A stretch of 64,000 bases of DNA, taken from positions 29,973,996-30,037,995 of the forward strand of contig CM022299.1 in NCBI GenBank assembly GCA_011799875.1, read 5' to 3'. The position numbers and the translations under genes were made by a program. Shown piece after piece: positions 1 to 11,887 of this stretch. This stretch comes from Thinopyrum elongatum. Its lineage: Eukaryota > Streptophyta > Magnoliopsida > Poales > Poaceae. The notes under the pieces were generated by a model. That model did no database searches. It was not told the origin of the DNA and worked only from the letters and a program-made list of their open reading frames with translations. Numbering within the stretch: the first letter of the stretch is position 1; each line of letters opens with the position of its first letter.

Positions 1-2305
1 TTTTCCGTTTGTTTCATGCCCGAGTTCCTAAGACATAGAAGCATATTCTGTAGAAACCTTTGTCAAGATATTTGTCCGGTGATATACTTTGCTTCTATAT
101 GTTAAGATGTTTCATAATAGTAAAATGGATAAGAACATACATATTCACTACCATTCATCCTTTTAACAACAAAAGATATATATTATTTCTCCCGGTGTCT
201 ACACCAAGAATAAGCACACAATCCGAAAAATTTTTATTATAAAGTCATGTTTAGGAAAATGTCTGCAAGCTATTATGTGGCACATTATTATTCATATGTG
301 CCGCAAATTACTGTGAGGAGGCATACCATTTTCAGCTGCTTGGAATACTAGGGAGGCATATAAATGTTTCTTTATCCGCTCCACATGATCGAAGTTAGTT
401 GGAGTTCTTTGAATAGTCAATATATCAAGAGAAAACACCCAAACAACTTTTGTTGCAAAAAAGTATTTTATTTAGAGAGATTATAGCTACCTTGGACATT
501 ATAAGTGTATAATAAATAAAAATATATTGATTCAGAAGTAAGATTATGTGTTAATTAATTGTTGTTAACTGTACTAGAAAACTATACTATATAAGTTAAA
601 GGTGGATTGTCCACATTATAAGTTACCAAAAAGTAATATATTAGTGGTTCCACAAGGTGATTCTTCTGTAGTGTTGGATGATGTATATATCTAACGAATA
701 TAGCACTATCTAAGATGGATGTGGAGTTTTTGCAATCGAGCACAAATGTTCTTTTTATCTCCACTGATGAATATGGCATGAGGATATGTTCTGTGTGATT
801 TTTCTGCACAATAAAATGTGTGTTTTCCATAGAGTGATCGTTTATGTACCTATGTCGGTCTAATGTGCTTTGGGCCAGCATCGAGATGATCATTCATCGG
901 CCATTGGCTCGGAACGCCCGAGGAAAGCTGATCCGTGGAATATAAATCATACTTATCATCCCTGTCGGTCGGGGAGATTTCTGAAGAAATGTTTCTTCCT
1001 CGGGAGAATAAATTAGAACTAATATACTACAAATGGGATGCTGTTGACTTCGAATTGTCTACATTTAGGAGAACAGAACTATATAGTCCGATGTCAGTGA
1101 TGTCATCAATTTTATTCAACCGCTTGACATGGAAGTGAGTACGAAACTTACATTTATGAAAAATGTTGCTTCATTGGGAGAAGAAATTAGTACTTAACCA
1201 CCACAAATTTAGTGTTGTAGACTTGTCAAATGCTTAAGTATTACATAGCAAGATTATGCACTAGTTCATTTATAACAACTAAATATGCTAGTGACTAGGA
1301 ACTATATATTTATTTTAGCGAGATGTTGATACCTTCAGAGAGGATTTGCAGAATCATTTTTAAATTTCCTGGATGTGTGGCATTGAAACAGTTTTATAAA
1401 CCAATATGCGCTGAAGCAATTTGTTGATTTTCTCTAGCTTGCTGGAAATGTACCTTGTTGTTCTGTCTGTCTTAGTAGTTCTCTGATTTGTTGTGCAGGA
1501 TTAGTATTGAATCAGCTGGACAACATGCCCATCAAAGGTGTCATCTCTTGAAAGCAATAAGGCTTAGAATCAACAAAAGATGGCTCACATCGTTAATACC
1601 CCTTCTGGTCTAGAGTGCATGTGACAGCAAGTGTCTTAATAAATGATGGACTATGTGGGCCATGTAGGAGAACGTGCTACGCAATAACAAAATTACACAC
1701 ACGACCATTCCAAAATCGCTATGAGGTTACGGGTAACAATCATCTCACCAACGATTCCCCGCAGCGGAAGTAGACGAAGGAGAGTTGGACTAGCACGACG
1801 ATTCCCATAGGTAGGTTAAATCTCCCAGCCATGAGAATTTCCCTGGATGATCTGCCGATCTAGTGTCGAAGAGCAGGACGCCTCTGAGGTATTCACATGT
1901 ACCGATCTACAAGTACGACAACACTCTATGGACCAGCATGAAGAACGATCGGAAGAACTAGAGGGGAGAAGGAAAGCCTAGTGGCGCGACGTCTAGATCA
2001 AGTCTTGATGGAAGAGAGAACAGGGCGCAAGGCAGCAGGGGGCAGCCTCCAAGGACTTGTGTGCTTCTAGGGGGCACCCCCCCACACACACACATACAAA
2101 TAGCTGGCGACAGGGGGGTTGGCCTACCCTTTGGTTTGGCTCAACCCTAAGGAAAAGTAGTTTGCGATGTGGTTATACATCCTTAAATGCGAGGGCAGGT
2201 ATAAGTGTGTGACATGCATTTGCTGATTGCAACTATGCATGCGACCAGATGAAAAACCTGACAGGGATGGGGATGAAAATTTTCTTATCCCCGCAGATGG
2301 GGACA
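1..2305. other. Unclassified flank beyond the LINE
   Basis: This is the DNA left of the LINE 3' end. I recognise no intact gene or known element in it. It contains AT-rich sequence, a possible two-exon gene fragment (935-1613), a more GC-rich stretch at about 1600-2100 that looks like decayed LTR sequence, and a short CA-rich tract near 2086. An open frame of 103 codons on the minus strand (582-893) has no motif I know and is not called as a gene. Confidence 0.4.
935..1613 (+). pseudogene. Possible two-exon host gene fragment, unknown product
   Basis: I do not recognise the product. An open frame from ATG 935 runs to a GTGAGT-type splice donor at 1135. An acceptor (TTGTGCAG) ends at 1498, and the frame continues in phase from 1499 to TAG 1611-1613, giving a 104-residue model with a 364-bp intron. 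The joined reading stays open for the whole second exon, about 37 codons. No domain or catalytic motif is visible, and the upstream part of any larger gene is not evident. It could equally be chance open frame in decayed DNA. It lies outside the LINE, so it is the only place in the window where host sequence is plausible. Confidence 0.17.
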
Positions 2306-3715
2306 TTTTTTCAATAAGGGGCACTTTATTACTTAAAAGATTTAAGTACTACACTCGGCCTCTGCATAACTAAGATGCACACAACTAAACGAAGTCCACT
2401 CTCAAAATAATATATAAAAACGCGAAATACAAGTAAACATCTATAGTCTGTATAACGCCTAAACCGGAGGGGGGGGGGGGGGGGGGGCAATCCTATGATC
2501 ATGCTGCCATCCATGTTGGGTAAAAGTATCCATCGCCATAGCCTCCAATCATGTACACACCTTCGTAAACAGGTCTTGATTCTCCACACATTGTAGAGAC
2601 GACCATAAACAAAGCTTCCCGGTACATCTGTAGATAAGCTGCATAAGAGAAGCGCTTTTACCGTTAAAACCTTATCATTTCTACATAGCTAAAGCAACCA
2701 AATACCGGCGAGTGCTCCCATCTTGAGAAAAATTCTAAACCTGTGATCAAGCCCATGTAACCAGTTGCCAAATATATTAGCAACTCTACATCGAGCATAC
2801 AATCCAAAAGCTACTTGGATGACTAACGATATAGAACGAGCTAATTTACATTGGAAGAACGAGTGTTTTATTGTCTCATCATGCTGACAAAAAACACATT
2901 GCGTACTTCTATGCCAATTCCTCTTAATAAGGTTATCTTTAGTAAGAATGACTCTGCGACAAAGATACCATGCAAAGATTTTATTCTTGAGTGGTATCTT
3001 CATCTTCTAGATCTTCTTATTATTATCAACTGGCACATCTGACCATAGCAAAGATCAGCATGTTTACTCCACTGAGAATTTTCCACTCCCATGTAGGTTC
3101 CAACAAAATTCATCGGTCCCTTGTGACAATTGCACCATGGACAACCGCTGGACCAGGGTGTTCCACGATTGGAGTTTGGGTCCAATTCAATCTCTTCTCA
3201 CTGTCACATTTGGTGGAAATGTTTCCAACGTGGCGATATCACCCTTGCAGCGCACAATATTGTATAGAGCTGGATATTGTCCCCGGAGTGTAGCATTGCC
3301 TAGCCACTTATCCTCCCATAATCTAGTTTCTGAGTCATCCTTAATCGGGAAGGATCCATAGCGGAAGAAAAAATTATTCGTAGCCATTAGACCTGCCCAA
3401 AAGTGAGAGTCCCTAGGCTTCCAGTATACTTGAGATGCCACCTTTGACCCCATGTATTTTCTCCTTAGGAGAGTCTGCCATACACCCTCTTCCGTCAATA
3501 ACTTAAACAACCATTTGCTAAGGAGGGCCATATTATTAACCTCAAGGTCATGAATGCCCAACCTGCCTTGGTCTTTGGGACGGCAAACCACACTCCATTT
3601 AGTCAGCCAATATTTCTTTTTCTCGCTATCTCCTTGCCAAAATAATCTTAACCAGAAATAATCCGGTCTATGTAATACTCCTTTCGGCAACTGGAAGAAG
3701 GAAATCATATAGTAC
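2306..3715 (-). pseudogene. LINE reverse-transcriptase gene, C-terminal half (broken)
   Basis: This is the 3' half of a plant LINE second reading frame on the minus strand. From 3715 downward it reads the region after the polymerase palm (YMISFFQLPKG, then WQGDSEKKKYWLTKW and LGIHDLEV). The zf-RVT zinc-binding region follows near 2960-2700 (PLKNKIFAWYL, C-x2-C in CVFCQHDE, then H and C in HSFFQC). A weaker C-terminal tail in the same frame reaches a proline run encoded by the G tract at 2469-2487. The gene is disabled by a stop at 3187-3189, a frameshift in 3000-3187 and a stop at 2689. A T-rich stretch near 2306-2311 is probably the poly(A) tail of the copy. The 5' continuation is at 63720-64000. 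Confidence 0.85.
2469..2487. repeat. G homopolymer, 19 bases
   Basis: An uninterrupted run of 19 G lies inside the LINE C-terminal tail, where it encodes the proline run on the minus strand. Length is likely to be unstable or uncertain in assembly. Confidence 0.9.
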
Positions 3716-4043
3716 TGTGACACTCCCGACTTAATCGTGCACTAATCATACATGCAAATGTGCACGATCAAGATCAGAGACTCACGGGAAGATATCACAA
3801 CACAACTCTAGACACAAATAAAATAATACAAGCTTTATATTACAGGCAAGGGGCCTCGAGGGCTCGAATACACAAGAGTCAGCGGAAGCAACAATACCTG
3901 AGTACATACATAAGTAAACAAGTCTTTCTTAAGAAGGCTAGCAAAACAACGACATAAGGATCGAAAAGGCACATGCCTCTTGCCTGGGAGCCACCTATCT
4001 ACTCCTGGTCATCAGCGGTCTCCACGTAGTAGTAGGCTCCGTC

Positions 4044-4063
4044 GGGGGGGGGGGGGGGGGGGG
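4044..4063. repeat. G homopolymer, 20 bases
   Basis: This is an uninterrupted run of 20 G inside the first piece of element O. It does not coincide with an insertion junction. Confidence 0.9.
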
Positions 4064-4547
4064 CAGGCCGGTGGGGGTGTATAGTCATCGGCGGGATCAA
4101 TTGGCTCCTGGGCTCCGTCATCTGACCGCATCAATTGGTTAGAGGAGAAAAAGGGGCCGTAAAGCAACCGTGAGTACTCATCCGAAGTACTCGCAAGACT
4201 TTGATACGTCTCCAACGTATCTATAATTTATGAAGTATTCATGCCATGTTTACAACAATTTTATATGGTTTTGGTATGATTTGCATGGAACTAACCCGGA
4301 CTGACGCTGTTTTCAGCAGAACTACCGTGGTGTTGTTTTTTGTGCAGAAATAAAAGTTCTCCAAATGCAACGAAACTTTTTGACGATTTTTTTGGAACAA
4401 AAGATGCACTAGAAGCTTCGCGGGAGGACCAGAAGGTGAAGGAGGTGAGCACAACCCACCAGGGCGCGCCTGGGCCCTTGCCCATGTGCAGGTGTGTTGT
4501 GGTCACCTCGAGGCCCATCTTCGCGTGAAACCAATGCCAAAAAATCC

Positions 4548-4554
4548 TATAAAT
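4548..4554 (+). promoter_or_regulatory. TATA box of the A-type LTR
   Basis: TATAAAT lies about 350 bp into the LTR and is conserved at the same place in the other A-type LTRs (10547, 43217, 48776). By position it is the likely core promoter of the element; this is inference. Confidence 0.6.
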
Positions 4555-4761
4555 ATAGAAACCCCAGAAATAACCCTAGATCAGAAGTTCCGCCGCCCCA
4601 AGCCTCTGTAGCCATGAAAAACCAATCTAGACCCTGTTCCGGCACCCTACTGGAGGGAGAAATCATCACCGATGGCCATCTTCATCATCCCGGCGGCCAC
4701 CATGATGAGGAGGGAGTAGTCCACCCTCGGGGCTGAGGGTTTGTACCAGTAGCTATGTGTT

Positions 4762-4764
<3 letters not shown>

Positions 4765-4818
<54 letters not shown>
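4765..4818. repeat. (TC)27 microsatellite in LTR
   Basis: This is a pure 54-bp TC run. The matching site is 30 bp with one interruption in the other LTR of the same element (10764-10793), 26 bp at 43435-43460 and 13 bp at 48994-49006. Confidence 0.95.
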
Positions 4819-4821
<3 letters not shown>

Positions 4822-5917
4822 TTCTTGAGTTGGCATGATCTTGATGTATCGCAAGCATTGTTAATATAGTTGGATCATATGGTGTTTTCCCCTCTCTATC
4901 TTGTTGTGATGAATTGAGTTTTCCCTATGAGATTTCATTTTTATCGGATTGAATACTTTTATGGATTTGAGAGCACGTGATGCATGTCTTGCTATGAATA
5001 CCCGTGGTGACAATGGGGTATCATATTGATTCACCTGATATGTGTTTTGGAACTCAACTCGCAGATTCCCGAGGTGACATTGGGGTAATCTATGCATAGT
5101 GGTTGATGCACGTTCTCGTCTTTGTTTCTCCGGTAGAAATCTTGGGGCACTCTTTGAGGTTCTTTGTGTTGGATTGAGTATTATGAATCTGAAATTGTTT
5201 GATGCATATCGTATAATCAACTCACGGATACTCGTGGTGACATTGGAGTATCTAGGTGCCATTAGAGTTGGTTGATGTGTATCATATGGTGTTATTTTAG
5301 TACGAACTCTTAGATAGATCGATCGGAAAGGATACCTTGATGTTATTTTAGTACGAACTCTTAGATAGATCGATCGGAAAGGATAACTTTGAGGTGGTTT
5401 CGTACCCTACAAACAATTTCTTCTTATGTTCTCCGCTAGATAAGAACTTTGGAGTGATTCTTCGTCGCACGTTGAGGGATGGTTATATGATCCAATTATA
5501 TTAGCATTGTTGAGAGATTGCACTAGTGAAAGTACGGACCCTAGGCCTCATTTTCAAGCATTGCAATACTGTTTGTGCTCCGTTTTATCAATTGCTACCT
5601 TGCTTTTTTTATTATTACTATTACAAAAATCAATATATACTATCATTACTACACTTGTATCACCATCTCTTCGCCGAACTAGTGCACCTATACTATTTAC
5701 CATTGTATTTGGTGTGTTGGGGACACAAGAGACTTTTTATTATTTGGTTGCAGGGTTGTTTGAGAGAGACCATCTTCATCCTACGCCTCCCACGGATTGA
5801 TAAACCTTAGGTCATCCACTTGAGGGAAAATTGCTACTGTCCTACAAAACTCTGCGCTTGGAGGCCCAGCACGAGTCTACAAGAATAAAGTTGCGTACTA
5901 GACATCAAGCTCTTTTC

Positions 5918-5935
5918 TGGCGCCATTGCCAGGGA
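5918..5935 (+). other. Primer-binding site, tRNA-Asp type (element A)
   Basis: TGGCGCCATTGCCAGGGA lies 10 bases after the LTR. It differs at two positions from TGGCGCCGTTGCCGGGGA, the complement of the plant tRNA-Asp 3' end, which is seen intact in element C. Confidence 0.88.
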
Positions 5936-6033
5936 GGTGAGTGCTTGAAGGTATATCTTTAGATCTTGCAATTGAATCTTTTAGTTTCTTGTTTTATCAC
6001 TAGTTTGGTTTATAAAAGAAAACTGCAAAAAAA

Positions 6034-7009
6034 ATGGAATTGAGGTGGCCTCATGTTATTCGTCTTTATCATGTCTTTCTTGAAAATGATGGAAAGAAAA
6101 ATTGTGCTCAATTGATAGAAGAAGAATTCAATAAAATGTTTGGCATAAAATCTTTGAATGACGAGCATGATTGCAATGTCGTTGGTATGAATTCTTTGAC
6201 TATCCATGATGCTAATGCAAAGCCATAAGCTTGGGGATGCTATGTTTGATGAAGATGATATTTTTAGTCCCCCAAGTTTTGATGAGCAAATTTATTATGA
6301 TGAAAGCATGCCTCCTATTTATGATGATTATATTGATGAAAGTGGGTTTGGAATAGTGTCAAATTTATGTAATGATGATCCCACTATTTTGGAGGGTGTT
6401 GAATCTTATTGTAATAATTATGAAAGTGTATTTGGAGAGGTCATAACTTTATTTAGTGATGATTCCACTATTTTGGAAGAGGTTTCAATTGACTATGATA
6501 AAAAAGTTCCTATCTATGATGATTATGGTGATGACATGTATGCTATAAAGAATAATTATAACCATGAAACTTGTCATCATGATTTTAATGCTCAAAATGA
6601 TTATGTGAATCAAGTGTCTCATGATAGTTATTTTGTTGAATTTGCTTCCACCACTATTGATGAGAAGAAATTTGCTTATGTGGAGAGTAATAAATTTTTT
6701 ATGCATGTGGATCATGAAAAGAATGCTTTATATGATAGCTATATTATTGAATTAATTCATTATGCTACACAAAATTACTATGAGAGAGGAACATATGCTT
6801 GTAGGTATTGCAATAACATCAAGTTTCCTCTCTATGTGTTGAAAATCTTGAAGTTTTGCTTGTTTTGCATTCCTATGCTAGTTGATTCTTGTTCCCATAA
6901 ATTGCTTGCTCACAAAATCCCTATGCATAGGAAGTGGGTTAGACTTAAATGTGCTAGTCATATGCTTCATGATGCTCTCTTTGTGTTTCAATTCTTATCT
7001 TTTATGTGA
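6034..7009 (+). pseudogene. Acidic protein of unknown function, frameshifted (element A)
   Basis: This is the only gene-like region of element A. It starts at ATG 6034 and is homologous to the frame at 44614 in element F. A 5-bp loss near 6212, relative to F, shifts the frame; reading continues in the next frame to TGA at 7007-7009, for about 320 residues in all. The protein is rich in Asp, Glu and Tyr, with repeated PIYDDY and FSDDSTI motifs, and ends in a basic Cys/His-containing tail (KIPMHRKWVRLKC). I see no CCHC knuckle, protease or polymerase motif, so calling it gag would be a guess. Its conservation in two copies shows it belongs to the family. Confidence 0.7.
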
Positions 7010-10000
7010 GCATCATTGAAATCATCATGCCTAGCTAAAAAGGCATTAAAGAAAAGCGCTTGTCGGGAGACAACCCAACATTTATACCTACTGTTTTTGT
7101 GTGTTCACATGATTCAGCTACTGTATTAATCATGTTTTATAGCTTTTGTTTCAATAAAGTGCCAAGTAAAGCCTTTGAGATAGTGTGGATGATAGTTGAC
7201 TTGATTCTGTGAAAAAACAGAAACTTTTGCGCCCAGTAACAGAATTGTTAAAAATCACTGGAGGGTCAAAAAATTCTTAATTTTTTACAGTTGATGGGTA
7301 TACAAATTTTCTACATTTTATTTAAGTTTCAGTGTTTTCCGATTTACAGACATATGACTGTAATTCAGATCTTTACAGACTGTTCTGTTTTTGACATATT
7401 CTGTTTTCAATGCATAGTTTACTTGTTTTATAGTTTCTATGGCTTATATTGCTTAATATAAATTGTGGAAATTGTAGAGTACAATAGTAATTATGTGGAA
7501 ATAATTATGAATCTTACCTTGACAGTACCAAAGTGAATGATTTGTCTTTATCATACTAACCCATCTCATGAAGTTTCGTTAAGTTTTGTGTGATTGAAGT
7601 TTTCAAGTTTTGGGTGAGATATCGATATGAGGAGAATAAAGAGTGACAAGACCCTAAGCTTGGGGATGCCCAAGGCATCCCAAGGTAATATTCAAGGAAT
7701 ATCCAAGCAACTAAGCTTGGGGATGCCCCGGAAGGCATCCCCTCTTTCGTCTCCAACATTATCGGTAACCTTACTTGGGGCTATATTTTTATTCGTCACA
7801 TGATATGAGTTTTGCTTGGAGCATAATTTCATTTTATTAGGATTTGCTTGCTTTTATTTATAATAATGTTTGATATCTTTTATTTCAATAAAAGTTCATG
7901 AGTATCCTTCACCATGCGTAGTTTGCAAGTATTTGAGTTGCTGTTTCAAAACAGAAAGTTGCATGCTATTGCGTGGATTCTTGAGAAAATTCAGAATGTG
8001 ATAAAATATTAATTATTTTTTGAAAATAAGATATTATAAATTTTCTACAGTGTGGTAAATTTTCAGAATTTTTGGAGTTAGGTAAGTGCGAGTAAAATTG
8101 CACTCTTTACAGATTGTCCTGTTTAGACAGATTGCTGTTATGCTTGCATTGCTTGCATATGTTTGCTTGTTTAATGATTCTATTTGAGGATAGGAGTATT
8201 AAATATGCATAGGCATTTAGTATGAAATGTTAAATAATAATTTTAGTGATTTGTTGCAGTAGAGAATGATAAGGTGTTGCATTCATTTATACTAACGTAT
8301 CTCACGAGTTCTTGTTGAATTTTGTGTGGATGAAGTTTTTAAGATTTAGGGAAACCGTGATATAAAAGGAATTAAGGAGACACAAAAGCTCAATATTGGG
8401 GATGCCCAAGGCATCCCAAGATAATATTTCAAGAAGTCTCAAGCATCTAAGCTTGGGGATGCCCCGGTAGGCATCCCACCTTTCTTCATCAACAATTATC
8501 GGTTAGCCTCGGTTGAGCCAAAGTTTTTGCTTCTTCACATGATGCGTGCTATTCTTAGAATTTCATTTTATTTTGTTTTGCTTGCTGTTTTAATAAAATA
8601 CTTAGATCTGAAACTTTTAAATGAGAGAGAGAGTCCTCACATAGCTACCTATTTACTTAACTACTCATTTGATCTTCACTTATATCTTTTTGGAGTAGTT
8701 TGTCGAACACTCTCATGCTTCACTTATATTATTTTGAGAGTTGATAATAGTGATGAAAATTTGCACAAGCTATGAAATTGGTACCAAAGTGATGGATGTT
8801 CAAGAAGGATATAATAAAGACTTTCATGTAGATCATTGGATATGATAAGTTTGATTCCTTGCAATAGTTTTAACATATGATGATAGTAATATATGAGTCA
8901 TGTTGGTGAGTAATTATGCTTTAGTAAGAATATTGGTGTTAAGGTTTGTGATTCCCTATGCAAGCACGAAAGTAAAAAGTTATGCCATGAAATTACATCC
9001 TACTTGTGGTGCATTATTCGTTGTTAGTTATGCTTAATGCTCGTTTATGTGAATTTTTGTTTCTTGGTTGGTCGTTTCTCAATCTATTTGCTAGCCTTCA
9101 TTTGTACTAAGCGGGAATACTGCTTGTGCATCCAAACTCCTTAAACCAAGTTGTGCCAAATGAGCACCATACCTACCTATATGCGGTATTTCCGTGCCGT
9201 TCCAAGTAAATTTGTATGTGCCAACTCTAATTTTCAAAATAAATTTCCTTTTTGAGTGCCCGTACCGCTCATGAAGCGGCAGGGGGTGGCCAATATTTTC
9301 CATGCTAGATGCGTTATTCTCAAGGTGAGTGTTTATTCACTTGTCATTGCACGAGAGTGTGGCAAAGGTAATAGGGATGCCCAGTCCCGAAATGCAATTT
9401 TTTTTATTTATGTTGTTCAATAATAAATTCCTTGGAAAGTGTTGGTATGGAAGGCACCCGTGGATACGGCTAGCCATGGATTGTGAAAGAATGGTCAAAA
9501 AAGGAATAAACTTTATTTTATGTTTGGGAACCGCCTATGATGTATCTAGCATGGAAAGTGTTGGGAATTACTCGGTCGTTTTCGTTGACGGGAAAAGTAT
9601 GCCTCCCAAAATATTTTTATCTCTCAATTTAAGCTTTGAGCTCTGGCACCTCTACAAATCTCTGCTTCCCTCTACGAAGGGCCTATCTATTTACTTTATG
9701 CAATTTTTATTTGAGTCTCCATCTTCTCTTAAAAAGCACCAACTAGGGAGCACAGTGATCATACTTGTGCATTGGATGTAGCTAATATTCGAGTGTGTTT
9801 CATGAATGGATCAATGATAGAGCATGATGGGCTAGGGATAACTTTCTTTAGTGTTGATATTTTGAAAGACATGGTTTCTTGTTGATATGCTTGAGTATTG
9901 ATGTCCTCATGTCAAATTATAGACTATTGCTTTGAATCATTCAAGTCCAAATGTCCATACTACAAAAGAAAGAGTATATGATGAATATGATAGGTAGCAT

Positions 10001-10186
10001 TCCACAACAAAAATTCCGCTTTCAATTGCTACTTAATCATGATGAGTTTTATGAGAAAGAGTTGTTGTTATGATGCTAGGAAAAGTGATTGAAATTATCA
10101 TTGATCAAACTTATGCACTATGCTAGCATTCACACTTCATAAATTATTTCTTTTATCATTCACCTACTCGAGGTAGAGTAGGAATT
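7010..10186 (+). other. Element A 3' noncoding region
   Basis: This is about 3.2 kb with no convincing gene. It opens with a conserved hairpin at 7055-7078 and carries repeated GGGATGCC..GGCATCCC palindromes near 7661-7690, 7720-7742 and 8400-8470. The second half (from about 8790) is clearly homologous to the 3' region of element C (about 50480-51800), though the two elements have different LTRs. Confidence 0.75.
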
Positions 10187-10200
10187 AAGCTTGGGGATGC
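10187..10200 (+). other. Polypurine tract of element A
   Basis: AAGCTTGGGGATGC abuts the 3' LTR directly. The same 14-mer recurs at 6227, 7656, 7713 and 8449 in the same element. Confidence 0.8.
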
Positions 10201-11882
10201 TGATACGTCTCCAATGTATCTATAATTTATGAAGTATTCATGCCATGTTTACAACAATTTTATATGGTTTTGGTATGATTTGCATAGAACTAACCCGGAC
10301 TGACGCTGTTTTCAGCAGAACTACCGTGGTATTGTTTTTTGTGCAGAAATAAAAGTTCTCCAAATGCAACGAAACTTTTTGATAATTTTTTTCGAACAAA
10401 AGAGGCATTAGAAGCTTCGTGGGAGGACCAGAAGGTGAAGGAGGTGATCACAACCCACCAGGGCGCGCCTGGGCCCTTGCCCGTGTGCAGGTGTGTTGTG
10501 GTCACCTCGAGGCCCATCTTCGCGTGAAACCAACGCCAAAAAATCCTATAAATATAGAAACCCCCAAAAATAACCCTAGATCAGAAGTTTCGCCGCCGCA
10601 AGCCTCTGTAGCCATGAAAAACCAATCTATACCCTGTTCTGGCACCCTACTGGAGGGGGAAATCATCATCGGTGGCCATCTTCATCACCCGGCGGCCACC
10701 ATGATGAGGAGGGAGTAGTCCACCCTTGGGGCTGAGGGTTTGTACCAGTAGCTATGTGTTTAATCTCTCTCTCTCTGTCTCTCTCTCTCTCTCGTGTTCT
10801 TGAGTTGGCACGATCTTGATGTATCGCGAGCATTGTTAATATAGTTGGATCATATGGTGTTTTCCCCTCTCTATCTTGTTGTGATGAATTGAGTTTTCCC
10901 TTTGAGATTTTGTTTTTATTGGATTGAATACTTTTATGGATTTGAGAGCACGTGATGTATGTCTTGCTATGAATACCCGTGGTGACAATGGGGTATCATA
11001 TTGATTCACTTGATATGTGTTTTGGAAATCAACTCGCGGATTCCCGAGGTGACATTGGGGTAATCTATGCATAGGGGTTGATGCACGTTCTTGTCTTTGT
11101 TTCTCCGGTAGAAATCTTGGGGCACTCTTTGAGGTTCTTTGTGTTGGATTGAGTATTATGAATCTGAAATTGTTTGAGTCATATCGTATAATCAACTGAC
11201 GGATACTCGTGGTGACATTGGAGTATCTAGGTGACATTAGAGTTGGTTGATGTGTATCATATGGTGTTATTTTAGTACGAACTCTTAGACAGATCGATCA
11301 GAAAGGATAACTTGATGTTATTTTAGTACGAACTCTTGGATAGATCGATCGGAAAGGATAACTTTGAGGTGGTTTCGTACCCTACAGAAAATTTCTTCTT
11401 ATGTTCTCCGCTAGGTAAGAACTTTGGAGTGATTCTTCGTCGCACGTTGAGGGATGGTTATATGATCCAATTATATTAGCATTGTTGAGAGATTGCACTA
11501 GTGAAAGTACGGACCCTAGGCCTCATTTTCAAGCATTGCATTACCGTTTGTGCACCGTTTTATCAATTGCTACCTTGCTTTTTTTAGTGTTCCTATTACA
11601 AAAATCAATATCTACTATCATTACTACACTTGTATCACCATCTCTTCGCCGAACTAGTGCACCTATACAATTTACCATTGTATTTGGCGTGTTGGGGATA
11701 CAAGAGACTTTTTATTATTTGGTTGCAGGGTTGTTTGAGAGAGACCATCTTCATCCCATGCCTCCCACGGATTGATAAACCTTAGGTCATCCACTTGAGG
11801 GAAAATTGCTACTGTCCTACAAAACTCTGCGTTTGGAGGCCCAACACGAGTTTACAAGAATAAAGTTGCGTAGTAGACATCA
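10201..11882 (+). repeat. Element A 3' LTR
   Basis: This LTR is 1682 bp, from TGATACG to GACATCA, followed by the TSD gactt. Part of the length difference from the 5' LTR comes from the shorter TC tract (10764-10793). Confidence 0.93.
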
Positions 11883-11887
11883 GACTT

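Larger units (their letters stand above)
4202..5907 (+). repeat. Element A 5' LTR
   Basis: This LTR is 1706 bp, from TGATACG to GACATCA. It contains a TATA box at 4548, a (TC)27 microsatellite at 4765-4818, and a ~59-bp tandem duplication around 5283-5400 (GTTATTTTAGTACGAACTC repeated), which is also seen in the other LTRs of this type in the window. Confidence 0.93.
4202..11882 (+). mobile_element. Element A: non-autonomous gypsy LTR retrotransposon (Sabrina/WHAM-type)
   Basis: This is a complete 7.7 kb element. Two LTRs start TGATACGTCTCC and end GACATCA, flanked by a perfect 5-bp TSD gactt (4197-4201 and 11883-11887). A primer-binding site matching plant tRNA-Asp follows the left LTR and a polypurine tract precedes the right LTR. 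The interior has one broken acidic-protein gene and about 3.2 kb of noncoding DNA; no protease, reverse transcriptase or integrase is visible. The two LTRs differ at more than 20 places in their first 500 bp by eye, so the insertion is much older than that of element E. It sits inside element O. Confidence 0.95.
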
